From positions 434,001-498,000 of the forward strand of contig JAIWNE010000011.1 of NCBI GenBank assembly GCA_025331445.1: 64,000 bases of DNA. The letters run 5' to 3'. The stretch comes from Blakeslea trispora (lineage: Eukaryota > Mucoromycota > Mucoromycetes > Mucorales > Choanephoraceae). The position numbers and the translations under genes are program-made. Of this stretch, positions 45,922 to 57,290 are shown piece after piece. Numbering within the stretch: position 1 is the stretch's first letter; each line of letters opens with the position of its first letter. The notes beneath the pieces were generated by a model. It searched no databases. It saw only the letters and a list, made by a program, of their open reading frames with translations, and was not told the origin of the DNA.

Positions 45922-45989
45922 CTACTATATCGAATATAGAGTATTGCTTCCTTTGATTTATTAATAAAATATACATTACATACTTTTTT

Positions 45990-47387
45990 CTATGTTTTGC
46001 TCTCAGTCACAATCTTGTTTAATCGTTCAAGTAATTCAACACTTGGTTCTATTTTAGACGGACTATTGTTGGTTAACAACAGGCGTTGCCGAGCAAGTGT
46101 TGCTACTGTATTCGATTCTATGGCAACTAATTTAGACTCGGCTGTATCTTGACTGAGAGCTACAAAGGCCTCTAAGCCTGACTTTGTGTCTCCTAGGTCA
46201 AGAAAAGCAGATACAAGGGTATACATGGTTTCTGAATTCGGCTTGACTTGACTGTCTTTCATATGCTGATATATGCGCTTTAACATCCTCAGTTGGTTTT
46301 TGTTGTGATGATGCTGAAATGAAGCAAAAAGGGTGTTGTAGATGGATGCAATAGGCGCCACACGATGTTGTGGTTGCATCAGAAATAGCAGACGAACAGC
46401 ATCTGGCCGCCTCTTGTCCTGAATCAACAGATCAATACAGACTCGAAAACTTTCAGCATTGACTCGAGGTATATGATGTAGTGCGTGTCTGATAGGTGCT
46501 CTTAGCATCTTTCGAAACAAGGCATACGCTTTATCTCGCTGTCCATGAACTCCATAGACTGACATGAGCACGTTCCAGATCACTGTATTATGCAGTCTTT
46601 TCTGTTTGATGTCCTTCAACATATAGTCAATGCCATTCAAATCGTCCATCTTACTCATAGCATGCAGCAGTGTAGCGTACGTGTATTCATCAGGCTGAAT
46701 GCCGCGTGAAACCATGTCATGATATAGTTTCTGTGCTGTTCGTAAATCCGATAATTCTGCAGCAATATGAATCAATGAATTAAACGTAGTCAAGCATGGT
46801 GCCACAGGTTCTTGAGGCAACTCTTGACCTGTTCGTTCATCCACCCAGCTCGATCGTTGCATCAGGTCAAACACGTCTAGTGCATCTAGCAAGTGATGTG
46901 TATGTAACTGAGGTACTGATTTCCCCCCTACCCAATGGATCAAGGCGTTGTACTCGCTCAATCGCAAACTATAACCTCGGCGACGTCTGTCTTCCACAAT
47001 AGCCAAGAGTCGGTGGAGGTTCTTTGAGCAACCACGCGATCGAGCAGTGTAGGTAAAGATCTGGTGGTAATTTCGTTTACTGATATGAGATAGTAAGTCA
47101 TTATTATAGAGGTAGGTATACAAGGGCCATATGCGATCAATATCTTGTGTGGCAAGTGCACGATAGAAATTGGCCAACAGACTCGCTCTGCTCTTTATGT
47201 GATCTATTGTGGTTGTTGTTGTGGTTGGTAAAGCGACAGAGGAAGATAGTCGGGAATGACGAAAAGGTGAATGAAAGGAACGGGGTGACAGGAAGGATGG
47301 TAGTGGCAGTGTACTTTTCGAGATCACGCAATATTTACAGGTTGTCTTTGAAGGTGCTGCACATAATCGCTGCCAAAACCTTTGCAT
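45990..47387 (-). CDS. Pentatricopeptide repeat (PPR) protein, probably mitochondrial, single exon
   Basis: The 465-aa protein starts MQRFWQRLCAAPSKTTCKYC. The N-terminal 55 residues are rich in Arg, Ser and Leu and lack acidic residues, fitting a mitochondrial targeting peptide. Several 35-residue PPR units are visible: TFNSLIHIAAELSDLRTAQK, then HDMVSRGIQPDEYTYATLLH; VIWNVLMSVYGVHGQRDKAY; and VKPNSETMYTLVSAFLDLGD. PPR proteins bind organelle RNA. The exact role (RNA stability, processing or translation) cannot be read. A CCAAT-type element identical to one near GDH2 lies about 170 bp upstream. Confidence 0.9.
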   Translation of the reverse strand: MQRFWQRLCAAPSKTTCKYCVISKSTLPLPSFLSPRSFHSPFRHSRLSSSVALPTTTTTTIDHIKSRASLLANFYRALATQDIDRIWPLYTYLYNNDLLSHISKRNYHQIFTYTARSRGCSKNLHRLLAIVEDRRRRGYSLRLSEYNALIHWVGGKSVPQLHTHHLLDALDVFDLMQRSSWVDERTGQELPQEPVAPCLTTFNSLIHIAAELSDLRTAQKLYHDMVSRGIQPDEYTYATLLHAMSKMDDLNGIDYMLKDIKQKRLHNTVIWNVLMSVYGVHGQRDKAYALFRKMLRAPIRHALHHIPRVNAESFRVCIDLLIQDKRRPDAVRLLFLMQPQHRVAPIASIYNTLFASFQHHHNKNQLRMLKRIYQHMKDSQVKPNSETMYTLVSAFLDLGDTKSGLEAFVALSQDTAESKLVAIESNTVATLARQRLLLTNNSPSKIEPSVELLERLNKIVTESKT

Positions 47388-47853
47388 GGTGCAATACCGA
47401 ATATTGTATTCTTAAAAAAAAAAAGTAGCAGCAATAGCAATAGTAGTGTAATATTCACAATAGAAAAAAAAAAATAAGCTGAATATCTTTTTTTTTTAAC
47501 AAGTAGCTTTCATTTGATCACTTCAAAAGAAAAGGAGCAACAATCAAAAATCTTTTGATTGGCTGAGAAATGATGACGTCCATTCAAAGGATATGCGATG
47601 CTACTCCTTTACATCTCCATGGAGTGCTCTAAGGATGTCCATGTTGACACAATCAATAGAATAGACTCTCACATGGTGTTAGTCTTTTTCCTTTTGATCA
47701 AATGAAAAGCCTACAAGAAGTAAGGTAAACACAAGCTATGGAAGCTTCAGTCTAAAATTGCCTGTATTTATATATATGCGTGTGTGTATGTATAGATGTA
47801 TGTATGTATTGTATTTACTATTGTGTTCGTTTGACAAGCTAATTTTCTTTTGA
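47388..47853. other. Intergenic region: PPR promoter and 3' flank of the TUTase-like gene
   Basis: This contains the CCAAT element at 47553-47566, a TGACGT half-site at 47572-47577, and poly-A/T tracts. No gene is visible. Confidence 0.5.
47553..47566 (-). promoter_or_regulatory. CCAAT-box (NF-Y/HAP type) element upstream of the PPR gene
   Basis: TTTTGATTGGCTGA is identical over 14 bp to the element upstream of GDH2 (15340-15353) and has the same orientation relative to its gene. It lies about 170 bp upstream of the PPR start codon, with a TGACGT bZIP half-site just beyond. Confidence 0.5.
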
Positions 47854-49888
47854 TTATGAATCATAAAGTTCTGCAATAAAGATTGTTTTTCCTTGAAACT
47901 CTAAGCTTGAGGGTATGATGATATCTTGAGCAGAAGGGTTGATGACAACAGTCAGTTGCTTTGTTGTGAAGTCTAAATCATGAACATCCCTCACACCACC
48001 ATAAGCTGTAAATAGTTGCACTAATTCTTCACATAAACATGCGGCATCTTTATCCTCTGGTATATTGTGTAAATCAATCACAGCAATTGTCTTGGCAGAT
48101 GGCCATTTAGAGAGTCGAGGGATAGGTGAATAGTTTGACATAATCCTCTGTTCATCTGGATCCGGACTGAATTCTGCCACACGAGTGATATGTTCGAATG
48201 ACTTGCCTTTACGTAGCATGCTAAATGTAGTTGTCATGATAGAGCACATTTTGTCCAGCATAAAATCTTTTGGGCTGAATGATCCACTGTTTTAGTTTAC
48301 TCATATGAATAACAAAAAAAAAAAAAAAGAAAAACTTACGCAATATTGATACCAGCTACAAAGGGATCCTCAATGACTAATGCTTGTTCTGTATACTCTT
48401 GTTTTCTAGGTGCCAAACCTCCAGCATATAATGAGACAGCTTCACATTTGTAGTTGAAGACACGACCATAATAATACATAAAGTCAATCACCAATTCACC
48501 TAATGAGTTTTTATTGGCCGAGTGCCAATAAGGTAACCCATCGGGTTCTCTTAGTCTTGCATACTTGAATGTCCTTTGTTGAGTATCATCATATTTGACA
48601 CAATCATGGTATCTTGTGGCAATACCTCTCTTGGCATTCTTCAGATAGACTGTATCCCAAAAGGGCTTTTTAGAGGCACAACTGTCTACATGACACTGAT
48701 CCCTGATATTCGTGTCAAACAGATGCTGGAGATTAGGAATGACAGGTGGATTCAGCTGCTGTAGATAAGCTAATGCCATGATCACATAACCATAGGATCG
48801 CATACTACCTGTGACTACATAAACGCATGTGATGAATATACGTTTATCTCCATGTTTGTATACACCCAACTTACGATCAATAATATTCCTGCTACGGACA
48901 AACTGTTTGATTGTATTGATGAAAGGAGTGACACGGGGATCCAATGCGAGATATTTATGAATCAATCGTGTGCTACGTGTGTAGATATGCTTGTTGAAAT
49001 TGAATTCGACTTTGAGTGATGGTGTCTGAAGTCTGAAGGAATCAATATCCTTTTCGAAGGATAGCTTGTCTGTACTCCCACGGACCATATGTGATTTGAT
49101 GGAATCAAAAGCATGCGGTTCTCCTTTGTCTTCTTCGTATGGGTTCTTGCGTCTATTGATTAAACGCTCCATATCCGGTGTGTCCATCTCAATATTGATA
49201 TTAAGGTAGTCGAATTGATTTGTATTGTTCGGTAAACCCAGTCCTTGGATAAGAGAGCTATTGAAAATACTTCAAAATTCGAGTCTTTTGTAGATCGAAA
49301 GGATCTCTCACTTACCCATAAGGTGTCAATTCAAAGTAATAACCAGGAAAGCTAACAGTGAACAAGCGCCCCAAATCATTCACTTGTTGTTGAACTAGGT
49401 CCGGTGGCATTCGGATCACCTTTTGAGAGAAGAGAGTGGTAAACTAACTGTGAGTGAGGAAAGAGGGAAAAAGCTTCTTATGAAATCATAAAGGGGGAGG
49501 AGCTTACAGTATGGTTATCGTGTAGTTCACTTGAAAGACGCTCAGTGTTTATCTGAGACGCACTCACTTCTTTATTGGTCACATAATATATATAAAGACA
49601 CATACTGTTATCCATAGGTGGAATACGCAGTTCTCTTCCAGCTTCAGCCATATCTTGTTTGAGCTTGAGATAGTTCACTCTCTCGAGTAGCAAGCGTCCA
49701 CTGATTAGGATCTCTGGAAATGAATGGCCTGATGTCGAAGTGAATGACTGTACCATCACTTCTGGAACTACATAAGGATCCTTTGGATCTCGATCGCGTG
49801 TGACATCATAAATCTTCAAGTAGTAAATAGCCTCATTGACTGCTAGCTGTGTTATAGGTGGCCTGTTGTTTGACCTGTTGTTTGGCAT
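47854..49888 (-). CDS. Cid1/TUTase-like nucleotidyltransferase, probably catalytically impaired, four exons
   Basis: Exons in coding order are 49888-49508, 49419-49316, 49257-48340 and 48286-47854, giving 611 aa. The core resembles non-canonical poly(A)/poly(U) polymerases. The GS motif is YGSLIQGLGLP (Gly162-Ser163). The substrate-binding helix is FINTIKQFVRSRNIID, followed by SMRSYGYVIMALAYLQQLNP, and the PAP-associated part is LGELVIDFMYYYGRVFNY. The catalytic pair normally written as DxD appears as FDYLNI, so the second Asp is Leu180. The third Asp region reads VEFNFN, with Glu246. An additional N-terminal domain and a C-terminal RRM-like segment (TIAVIDLHNIPEDKDAACLC onward) flank it. 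It may bind RNA without catalysis, or my alignment of the acidic residues may be off. Confidence 0.82.
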
Positions 49889-50841
49889 GGTTATGTAGGC
49901 ACTAACAATGTACAGAACAAAAAGAAAATTGATTGTATTTTTTTTTTAAAAAAAAAAAGAAGGGTAAATCCATCATAAATTATAGCCTCAAATAGGAAGG
50001 AGGACTGCTTAAACTTCCTTTCATTATGTTCCATAGATAGACAGCTTGAATTGACAGCTCGGCAATTGTGTCTTATTCTTTACATTTTGGTTAGCTATCT
50101 TCAATAAGCACATTGTTTCTTGACACAAAAAAAGAAATGCAGAAGCTCTATCCCCCTCTTCCCTTCTTCGAAAGAGAGGTTGGACTGTATTTTAGATTGA
50201 TTTGTCTATGAAGCTATGGTATTGCTTCATTAGCCACTCTTTCCTATCTGACGGCATCAACTTGAGCCTCAAGAAAAAGAAACCCCAGATCAGTTCGAGC
50301 AATAGCACATAAGGACTCGGCTGTATCATGTTTGTTTTCGAGAGATTGTCAGTTGTCTTGTAGTATTGGGAAGGTACTCCGAGATACTTAATAAGATAGT
50401 GACTTGGTTGTAACAACATGTCATTCGTTCTGCTGATTTGTTTCCGATCAAAGCTGACAAGATTGTAAAAAGCAGACTATGTGTGTTTTCTTAATGATAG
50501 TGGCTATCAAGCAAGCCTAATCTCTCATTCTCTGTACATCTAACCTACAATGTAGTACTAATCTCCTAATATAGGGAACAAATATAAAGCCCTGTTTTTC
50601 TGGTAGTCATTTAATATTGGGAAAGTGCCGATTTCAATAGGCTTGAAGTCCCGTTGATTCCGAATTGTTTATGACGTACCTTTTTCTGATATCTTTTCGT
50701 TTCTCTATTAACAGTGACTTGGTTCTTCTTGACGTTCGTCTGTCTCATATGTATCTATCTGCTAAGCTCCAATTCCAATTTTCAATAGAAATGTACAAAG
50801 TAGAAGAGGGGGTGTTGGTATACGGGTTCATTTATTTAGTT
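49889..50841. other. Intergenic region with an orphan terminal exon
   Basis: Mostly AT-rich non-coding DNA. The coding-like segment at 50192-50476 on the minus strand is listed separately. Confidence 0.45.
50192..50476 (-). pseudogene. Orphan 3'-terminal exon of unknown family
   Basis: After a CACATAG acceptor a 94-codon frame reads SAFYNLVSFDRKQISRTNDM and continues through QPSHYLIKYLGVPSQYY and the hydrophobic YVLLLELIWGFFFLRLKL to the stop after QYHSFIDKSI. The composition is protein-like. I found no acceptable upstream exon. A stretch reading RDFKPIEIGTFPILNDYQ at about 50560-50640 is suggestive but runs into a stop. It may be the remnant of a membrane-associated enzyme. Confidence 0.35.
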
Positions 50842-52082
50842 TTAAGCAACTTCCAAGACAGAAGAAAGTCCAACTAAAAAGATGCCTAAAAAGAAGAAAG
50901 CTACCACATAGCGCTGATTTTTATCCGCACGAATAGCCTGAGGTAACATACTCTAAAATCGGTTTTTAGATGTAAAGGCAGAAAAACATAAATGATATGT
51001 ACTTTACCTGAATTGTGATTAAAGACATCATACCACTAACACAGCCAAAGACAATACCAAACAAAAGATCTTCACCTTGTTGTGTAATATTTTTGATCAA
51101 AAAGAGGCCAATCAATGCGCCTATAGGTTGCGATAATCCACCAAGAATAGCTGCATATGTAAAGGCTGTTGCTCTTGATCGTGTAGCGTAATAAAGAGGC
51201 AAGGAAATCATGAATCCTTCAGTTAGGTTATGAATAGACATGGCAACACCAACACTAATGCCTAAAGCAGAAGAAGCTTGACTAGAGATAAACATAATCA
51301 ATCCCTCTTTTATAGAGGTTTATCCAAGTCAGCTTTCTAAATGTCTAAATTCTTTTTTTTTTAATATTACCTGGAAATTTATGCACACAAATGGCAATGG
51401 CAGTCTGAATACCGATACTGTAATAATGTCCAGGATCACTTTGCATGATTTGCTCTACAGATTCATGACTGTTGTGTCGATGCGCACTAGGTGATTCGCT
51501 TGAGATGTCCGAGCCTTCAGCTAGCCCATGATCGGATTGATGAACATGTTCATCATGATGAAATCGGAAATGAGATTGATTTGATCGTACGCTACCGTAT
51601 TCAATATCGCATGGATGACTGTTCTTTATTTTAGCTCGTTCGGGGTTGTTTGGAGCATGGTGATGGCAATCTTTTGAGGATTCGCCACAAGTATGAATAG
51701 CATCTGGCATGATAGCATGAATGACTCTTGTCAGTATCACTGTAAAACAAGCGCCTCCAAAGAAACAGCCATAGGCTATGGCGTCATTTTTTAACTTGGC
51801 TTGAGCTTGAGGGAATAACATGCTGAGAGAAGAAAACAATAAGACGCCTGAAGCTAAAGCCATAGAAGATGACATGAATGAACTGCTATCTAGCAATGGC
51901 TTGCGCGAGAATTTATCGACAAATACAATGGAAGCTATTGTAACGATAAAATAAGACACAATTCATTCTACATACAGACTATATATATATATATATGTGT
52001 GTGTGTATTCCATACCTCCAGCAATACAAGCTGTAGAAGACAGTATGACACCTAACCATCCGCTTAAATTACTGCTAATCAT
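50842..52082 (-). CDS. ZIP-family zinc transporter, four exons
   Basis: Exons in coding order are 52082-52016, 51934-51371, 51306-51008 and 50952-50842, giving 346 aa. ZIP transporters carry zinc or related divalent metals into the cytosol. Eight membrane segments can be placed. A histidine-rich cytosolic loop lies between segments III and IV (DCHHHAPN, HFRFHHDEHVHQSDHG). The metal-binding helices are IAICVHKFPEGLIMFIS (segment IV, H-K-x-P-E-G) and VAMSIHNLTEGFMISLP (segment V, H-N-x-x-E-G), with all His/Glu ligands present. The layout resembles yeast vacuolar Zrt3 and ZupT. The first exon (MISSNLSGWLGVILSSTACI) and the last (ending SSVLEVA) are too short for simple open-frame detection. Which membrane it sits in is unknown. 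Confidence 0.93.
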
Positions 52083-54585
52083 TATTTAGAGAGGAATAGA
52101 TGATAGAAAGTTAAGAAATAATGAAAAACCAAAAAAAGGAAAAAGAAATAGAGAATGACATGCATTTAAAATACACAAGAAATTTTTGTGACGGCGCCTC
52201 AACCAAAAATTTCAAGTGTATGTTAGTGGCTCATTTTTAAGCTCACTCTATGCAGCCGTAAGCTAATTAACATGTTTATTTTTCGATAAAGAGGTTATCG
52301 TCTATAGTATTTTAGCTCAATACCAAAAAAAAGAAATGAAATGAGGTAATTTATCACTAGGCGAAAGAATGAATTCTGTGCTGTTTTCATGTGAAGTATA
52401 GAGAGTCAGTTGAAGGAACTGGAGACCAGACTATGATCAGCATCAGGGTTGGTGTCACAAACTCATGTGGTTGGAAAAAAATTCGATATTTAATATCCAA
52501 ATATACCAGTCCTTCTTTGAGGAGGAGAAGGAGGGGGATAGATTTGATTGTTTAAGAATATGTAACAGCTGACTAATTCATCAGTTTCATTCACTGCATT
52601 TATAATTGATCAAGCACTTTATGGAAATAAAGCGAGTAGTTATATTCATGATAATATATGCTAATTTGTGAAAATTGGCATGGTTTCCTTTGTGAAATAC
52701 ATGCTGCCAATTTTCCCCAATTTAATGTCAAATAACGAATTGTTGATTAAAAATTTTACTAAATTAAATGGAACGAAAAGAACATCATTGCTGGTCTTGA
52801 GGTCTTTAACACACAAGATAAATAATATGTGTAGATAGAAAACAGGCATAGTAAGAGAATAGGCATTTAGATGCTCAAAGCATATTACAAGCTGCTCACT
52901 AGAGCAATTATAAATGATACTGAAGCCTCTAAAAGGTGTCTATTTTGATTGGGATGATTAGAGTGTGGCTTTGTTTTGCGAAAGGCTAAATTCTGCATGC
53001 ACTATTTTTGAGGACTGTTGGATAGAACATGGGTTGAACGAAGAATCGAAAAGAGAGAAAAAGAACACCTAATGTGTTATAGAGCGAGTAGATAGATCTA
53101 TTGATTTTTGTTGTGTAAATACCTTGTATTTGCTAAGAAGACAAAAGCCATTAAAGATGCGAATGATCAACCGTTGTTTATGCCTGAAAGTATCGATGAC
53201 TGAAAATGGGGCTGCATTCAAGTATGTTCCACATCCAATGTTTATTATTCATTTCTTTCTTTCTTTTTCTGATGTGCATTTTCTCTTTGATTCTTACAAA
53301 AGATGTTTCATTTTATCATGCATTTTATCGCATATACACTCTCTCTTTCTTTTTTAACCTTCAGACAGTCTCTAAACAAAGGATGTGCTGTGTTCTCTGA
53401 TGAAGTTGTCTGAAAAAAGAAAAATTGTTACTCAATGCTTTAAATTGTTAACTCTTCCTTTTAGAGATGAATGAGAGCCCTTACTTTATCGATATAAAAA
53501 ACAGAGCTTGGCTTATGGTTATGGGATGTGCTATAGGTAGCAGTAATTAGCTGCTGCTGAAAAGCAGGTGGATAATCCTTACGTTTGCTACAAGACTTAA
53601 CTCAGACATGCTGAAGTTACGCTTTAGCTTTCCAGATATAAACTGATACTGTTTCTGTACGAATCTGTGTTCACCTGTTTTCCAGCTTTTGAAAGGGAGC
53701 AGAGCCCTATCATTACATTTCTTACCATTAAAACTTTTTTGCCAAACAAGCGAAAAGCAAAGTCTAATACAGCTATCATCATTACAATGACTAAATATTA
53801 ATCTTATAAGCCTTTATTGGACAACCAAAAGAAACATTACATGCTGTCGTTTCACAAGTCTACTTTCTATAATAAATCCGGTTGGATCATATTTTCAAGC
53901 ATACCTCTCTTTCTCTTAAGTACATGGCTTCATCTTAATTATTTAAAGAAATGAGCTCAAGGCCCCTTTTTTTTTTAGAATATAAAATACGTTCCTAAAG
54001 ACAGCCTAACAAAGAAATAAGCACAAAAGGTATTAGCCAGCAATAGGTCTCTAACTCTGTATTTCTTTTTAACAAATCTAGCCCTGAGGAACAAGAGTAC
54101 TAAAACAAATATAGGCAAGCGAAATTCCTGAAGTCTGTCTCCTCTTAGTTTCGGTGACCGTTTATAGCTTGCTATTGACTTGGGAAAATTAAAGAAACCT
54201 CTAGAACTTTATCTTGAGAATTGAACAAGATGAAACAAAACATTACCTCTTCAAAAAGCATCAAGATGAAATGCAAAACCATGCTTCCCCTCTGTCATCA
54301 CTTAGTCCGGAAAAAGGTCAAGGAATACTAAATCGAAAGGAAATAGCTTGAGGCTCAACCCATTGAACCAATCAATCGAATTGTAAACAAAAGATGAAGC
54401 ATAAAACTCTTTTTTATTTACTTAAAAAGATATTCTCCATTTGGAAAGTCTTGAGCTTTTTATTGGACCGTAGAATTAGACGTGTAAATCCCGAGTTTTC
54501 ATTTTTTTTTGCGTTACACTTGTATAAATGGAGTGAGCTTTTTTCTTTCTCTCTTGGCCTCTTTCCCTTTCTTAAGAAAAAAAAT
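52083..54585. other. 2.5-kb gene-poor region between the ZIP and polyol dehydrogenase genes
   Basis: AT-rich DNA with short chance frames only. I looked for relics of transposases and for exon-like patches with splice sites and found none convincing. A TATAAAT at 54533-54539 belongs to the next gene. Confidence 0.5.
54533..54539 (+). promoter_or_regulatory. Probable TATA box of the polyol dehydrogenase gene
   Basis: TATAAAT lies about 50 bp upstream of the ATG at 54586 and is followed by a pyrimidine-rich leader. Confidence 0.5.
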
Positions 54586-55855
54586 ATGTCTACTGCCTCG
54601 TCTAGTGAATTTACTATCCCTACTAAAGACACAGTCAATCTTGGTGTTTTATTAAAAAAGAAAGATGATCTTCAATTAGTTGAGATTCCTGTCCCTGAGC
54701 CATCTGCTGGGCAAGTTCAGGTTCAAGTGAAATGTACAGGTATTTGTGGTTCTGACATTCACTTGTGGAAGCATGGTGAGATCGGCATCTTTCCCGTCAC
54801 TCAACCTCAGTTACTTGGTCATGAAAGTGCTGGTATTGTTACTGCTTTAGGGGAAGGTGTCACTTCTCTCCAAGTCGGTGATCGTGTAGCTATTGAAGCG
54901 TAAGTAGACTTTTTTTCTTATATCAAATATGAGCTACCACAAGAAAGATAAAGTAAGAAGCAAGCACGAATTAAATGTATGATCCCTTTTTTTTCTTGGT
55001 AGTGGTATACCATGTTCTCTTTGTGACCAGTGCATGAATGGTAGATATCATTTATGCCCAGATGTGATTTTCAAATCAACTCCGCCTTATGATGGTTTGC
55101 TAGCAAGATACATTGTACATCCTGCTCGTTGGCTACACAAGATTCCTGCAAACATAACCTACGATGAAGGTGCTTTGTTGGAGCCACTTTCTGTTGCTAT
55201 TGCTGCTATTGATCGAGTCCAAGCCAAATTTGGCAAATCTCTTTTAATCACTGGTAGTGGTCCTATTGGTCTCTTAGTCTTGGCTGTCGCTAAAGCCACA
55301 GGTATTCATCCCATCGCCATCACAGATGTACAACAGAATCGTCTGGATTATGCCAAGAAGATGGGTGCTACTTATACATACAAGATCGATCCTTCCAAAT
55401 CAGAATTAGAAACAGTAAAGGATATCCGTCAACTCTTTGGTGGCGAAGGAGCCGAGTCTGTACTTGAATGTACTGGTATTGAAAGTTCATTCAGAACAGC
55501 CATTATGGCTACACGCGATGCTGGTGTTTGTTGTCTTGTTGGTGTAGGAAAGAACGATCAAACAATTCCTGTGAACAACTTTGCTATGCGTGAAGTAGAT
55601 ATTCGAGTCTCTTTAGGTAACCTTATCATCTTTCTACCTCTTTTTTTATTGACTCTTTTTTTTATTGACTCTTTTTTTTGGGAACATATTAGATACCATC
55701 ACACCTACCCTCGAGCTATTGCTTTGTTATCGAGTGGAATTTTGGACATCAAGCATATGATTACGCACAAGTTCGATTTCTCTGACGCTCTCAAAGCCTT
55801 TGAAACTGTCGCTGACCGGGATTCAGGTGCTTTGAAGGTTCAAATCACAAACTAA
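54586..55855 (+). CDS. Zinc-dependent polyol dehydrogenase (sorbitol/xylitol type), last-intron frame conflict
   Basis: Exon 1 is 54586-54899 and exon 2 starts at 55003. A third intron-like segment, GTAACC at 55617 to ATTAG at 55692, splits the end. Family members oxidise sorbitol or xylitol to ketoses with NAD. The catalytic zinc ligands are Cys54 (CGSDIHLW) and His79-Glu80 (GHESAG). The structural zinc cysteines 109, 112, 115 and 123 are in PCSLCDQCMNGRYHLC. The Rossmann motif is GSGPIGLL. The tail RYHHTYPRAIALLSSG matches sorbitol dehydrogenases, but splicing the 76-bp segment shifts the frame by one. Leaving it in keeps the frame and gives 388 aa with a 25-residue hydrophobic insert. A one-base deletion (CTTTAG for CTTTTAG) would explain the conflict. 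The start is the ATG of MSTASSSEFTIPT; the longer upstream frame lacks support. Confidence 0.88.
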
Positions 55856-56395
55856 AAAAAAAAGTGGACGAATTGCAATTTCAGCAATTGTTTGTAGATA
55901 AATAATAAAAAGAGTGTTAAAGAAATATCTATTGAGCCTTTCTAGACTTATGCGATGGAAATAGTGTTTACAAAAGCCAGTTAATCTTGTGTACGTAGAT
56001 TTAAGGTATAATCTATACTTTTACTATATCGTCTTTCCTTAAAACGAACTCAAGCAAGAACGAGTATTGCATGATAAAATGTGCATAAGAAGCATCTCAA
56101 GCAGACTAGTCTTTCGAAACCATCGCATAAATAATTCTTCTGGATGTGTAAAAGGATATAAATACACTGCTTAAAACAAAAAAGCGGAAAGGTCGCACAA
56201 AAATTTGGGATCTTGAAATTGAAACAACTTCTTGTTTTTGCGATTAATGCTTTTATGTGTTTTTTATTTAGTTGATTCAAATAAACCGAATTTGTCAGGC
56301 AAGTTTTTGTGATATAGCAGTTTTGATAAAATCTAAAGTATTTTCTTTTCTTCTTCTCTCTTTGTCGCCATCTCTCAATCATTCATATATCCTCT
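55856..56395. other. Intergenic region between polyol dehydrogenase and the zinc-knuckle pseudogene
   Basis: AT-rich; no gene or repeat recognised. Confidence 0.45.
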
Positions 56396-57032
56396 ATGAA
56401 ACGAAAGAAAGGAAAAGCCCCAGTAAGAAAATATCAAGAAGAAGAGAAGATACAGGTATTCTTTAGTTGTAAAATCAGATCATTAACTCGATAATTGTTC
56501 TCAATCAAAGCACCCCCTATTGATACATCAGATGATGATTTCCAGCCACTATTACCTGCCTCTAAAAAAAAGCAGAAAAAAAGGGTCCTTCCTCATCCTC
56601 ATTCTATAGGTAAGTTATCTGAAAGACAATCAGTCTTTCCATACCCAATAATTTTTGAGTTTACTGAATTATATACAATGGATAGACCTGTTTGCTCCTG
56701 AACCTTCAACTGTTTGTTGACCACCTCCTCTTCCGTCTGTTGTTCCTTTTGAACATCCAACTCATGATGCTTCAATAGCATTGCCTGTTGGTACTTCAAC
56801 ATCACCTTCCCATAAACCTACATCAGTTATTTCAATAAAGGTACAAGCAAAAATTGACAAATCCAATGAACTTCGCAAAGCCAAAGGCCAAGAACAAGCA
56901 AAAAATCAGTCTTCAAGCGCTGTTTGTAAAATACGTGGAGAATCAGGTCATACTGGTTCATCTAGTAGCAAATGCAAGTTTCATAAGGCTAGTAAGCAAG
57001 AAAAGTCTAAAGATTTTACTCAATACATTTAA
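56396..57032 (+). pseudogene. Decayed gene with a zinc-knuckle-like segment
   Basis: An apparent first exon (MKRKKGKAPVRKYQEEEKIQ) is followed by exon-like pieces reading PPIDTSDDDFQPLLPASKKK and, after a GATAG acceptor near 56684, LFAPEPSTVC, then an in-frame TGA. The frame resumes to the segment VCKIRGESGHTGSSSSKCKF and ends at 57032. The knuckle pattern CxxCxxxxHxxxxxxxC occurs in mobile-element proteins, as I recall it, but here the second Cys is Arg. Stop codon plus lost ligand argue for a pseudogene, probably derived from a mobile element. Confidence 0.5.
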
Positions 57033-57254
57033 ATTTGATAGTATTATACACAAAATATAGACACTATTTAAACCTTTTTTGAGATTGCAAAACAGTTTCT
57101 ATTCTTCTGCTGATATTATTAGCCACTTCGTCGTTTCGAAATACGTTATGTTGTATTCCAAATAAACTGTCTTTGTTGCGTCTCTTGTTGAATATATGTA
57201 GGACTTTACTATAGGCGTGCCACTAGGGCGTGCCGTTTTTTTTTTTCGAAACCC

Positions 57255-57290
57255 TTCTAAAAATGGTGTATAGCTCACATCCAATAATAA
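57255..57290 (+). repeat. Dispersed repeat, copy 2
   Basis: It shares TCTAAAAATGGTGTATAGCT and flanking similarity with 42385-42420. Just upstream is a short direct repeat, GCGTGCC. Confidence 0.55.

Noticed and set aside
54394..54585. Upstream extension of polyol dehydrogenase by 64 residues
   Set aside because: The extension spans the TATA box and leader; the internal ATG starts the family-like sequence.
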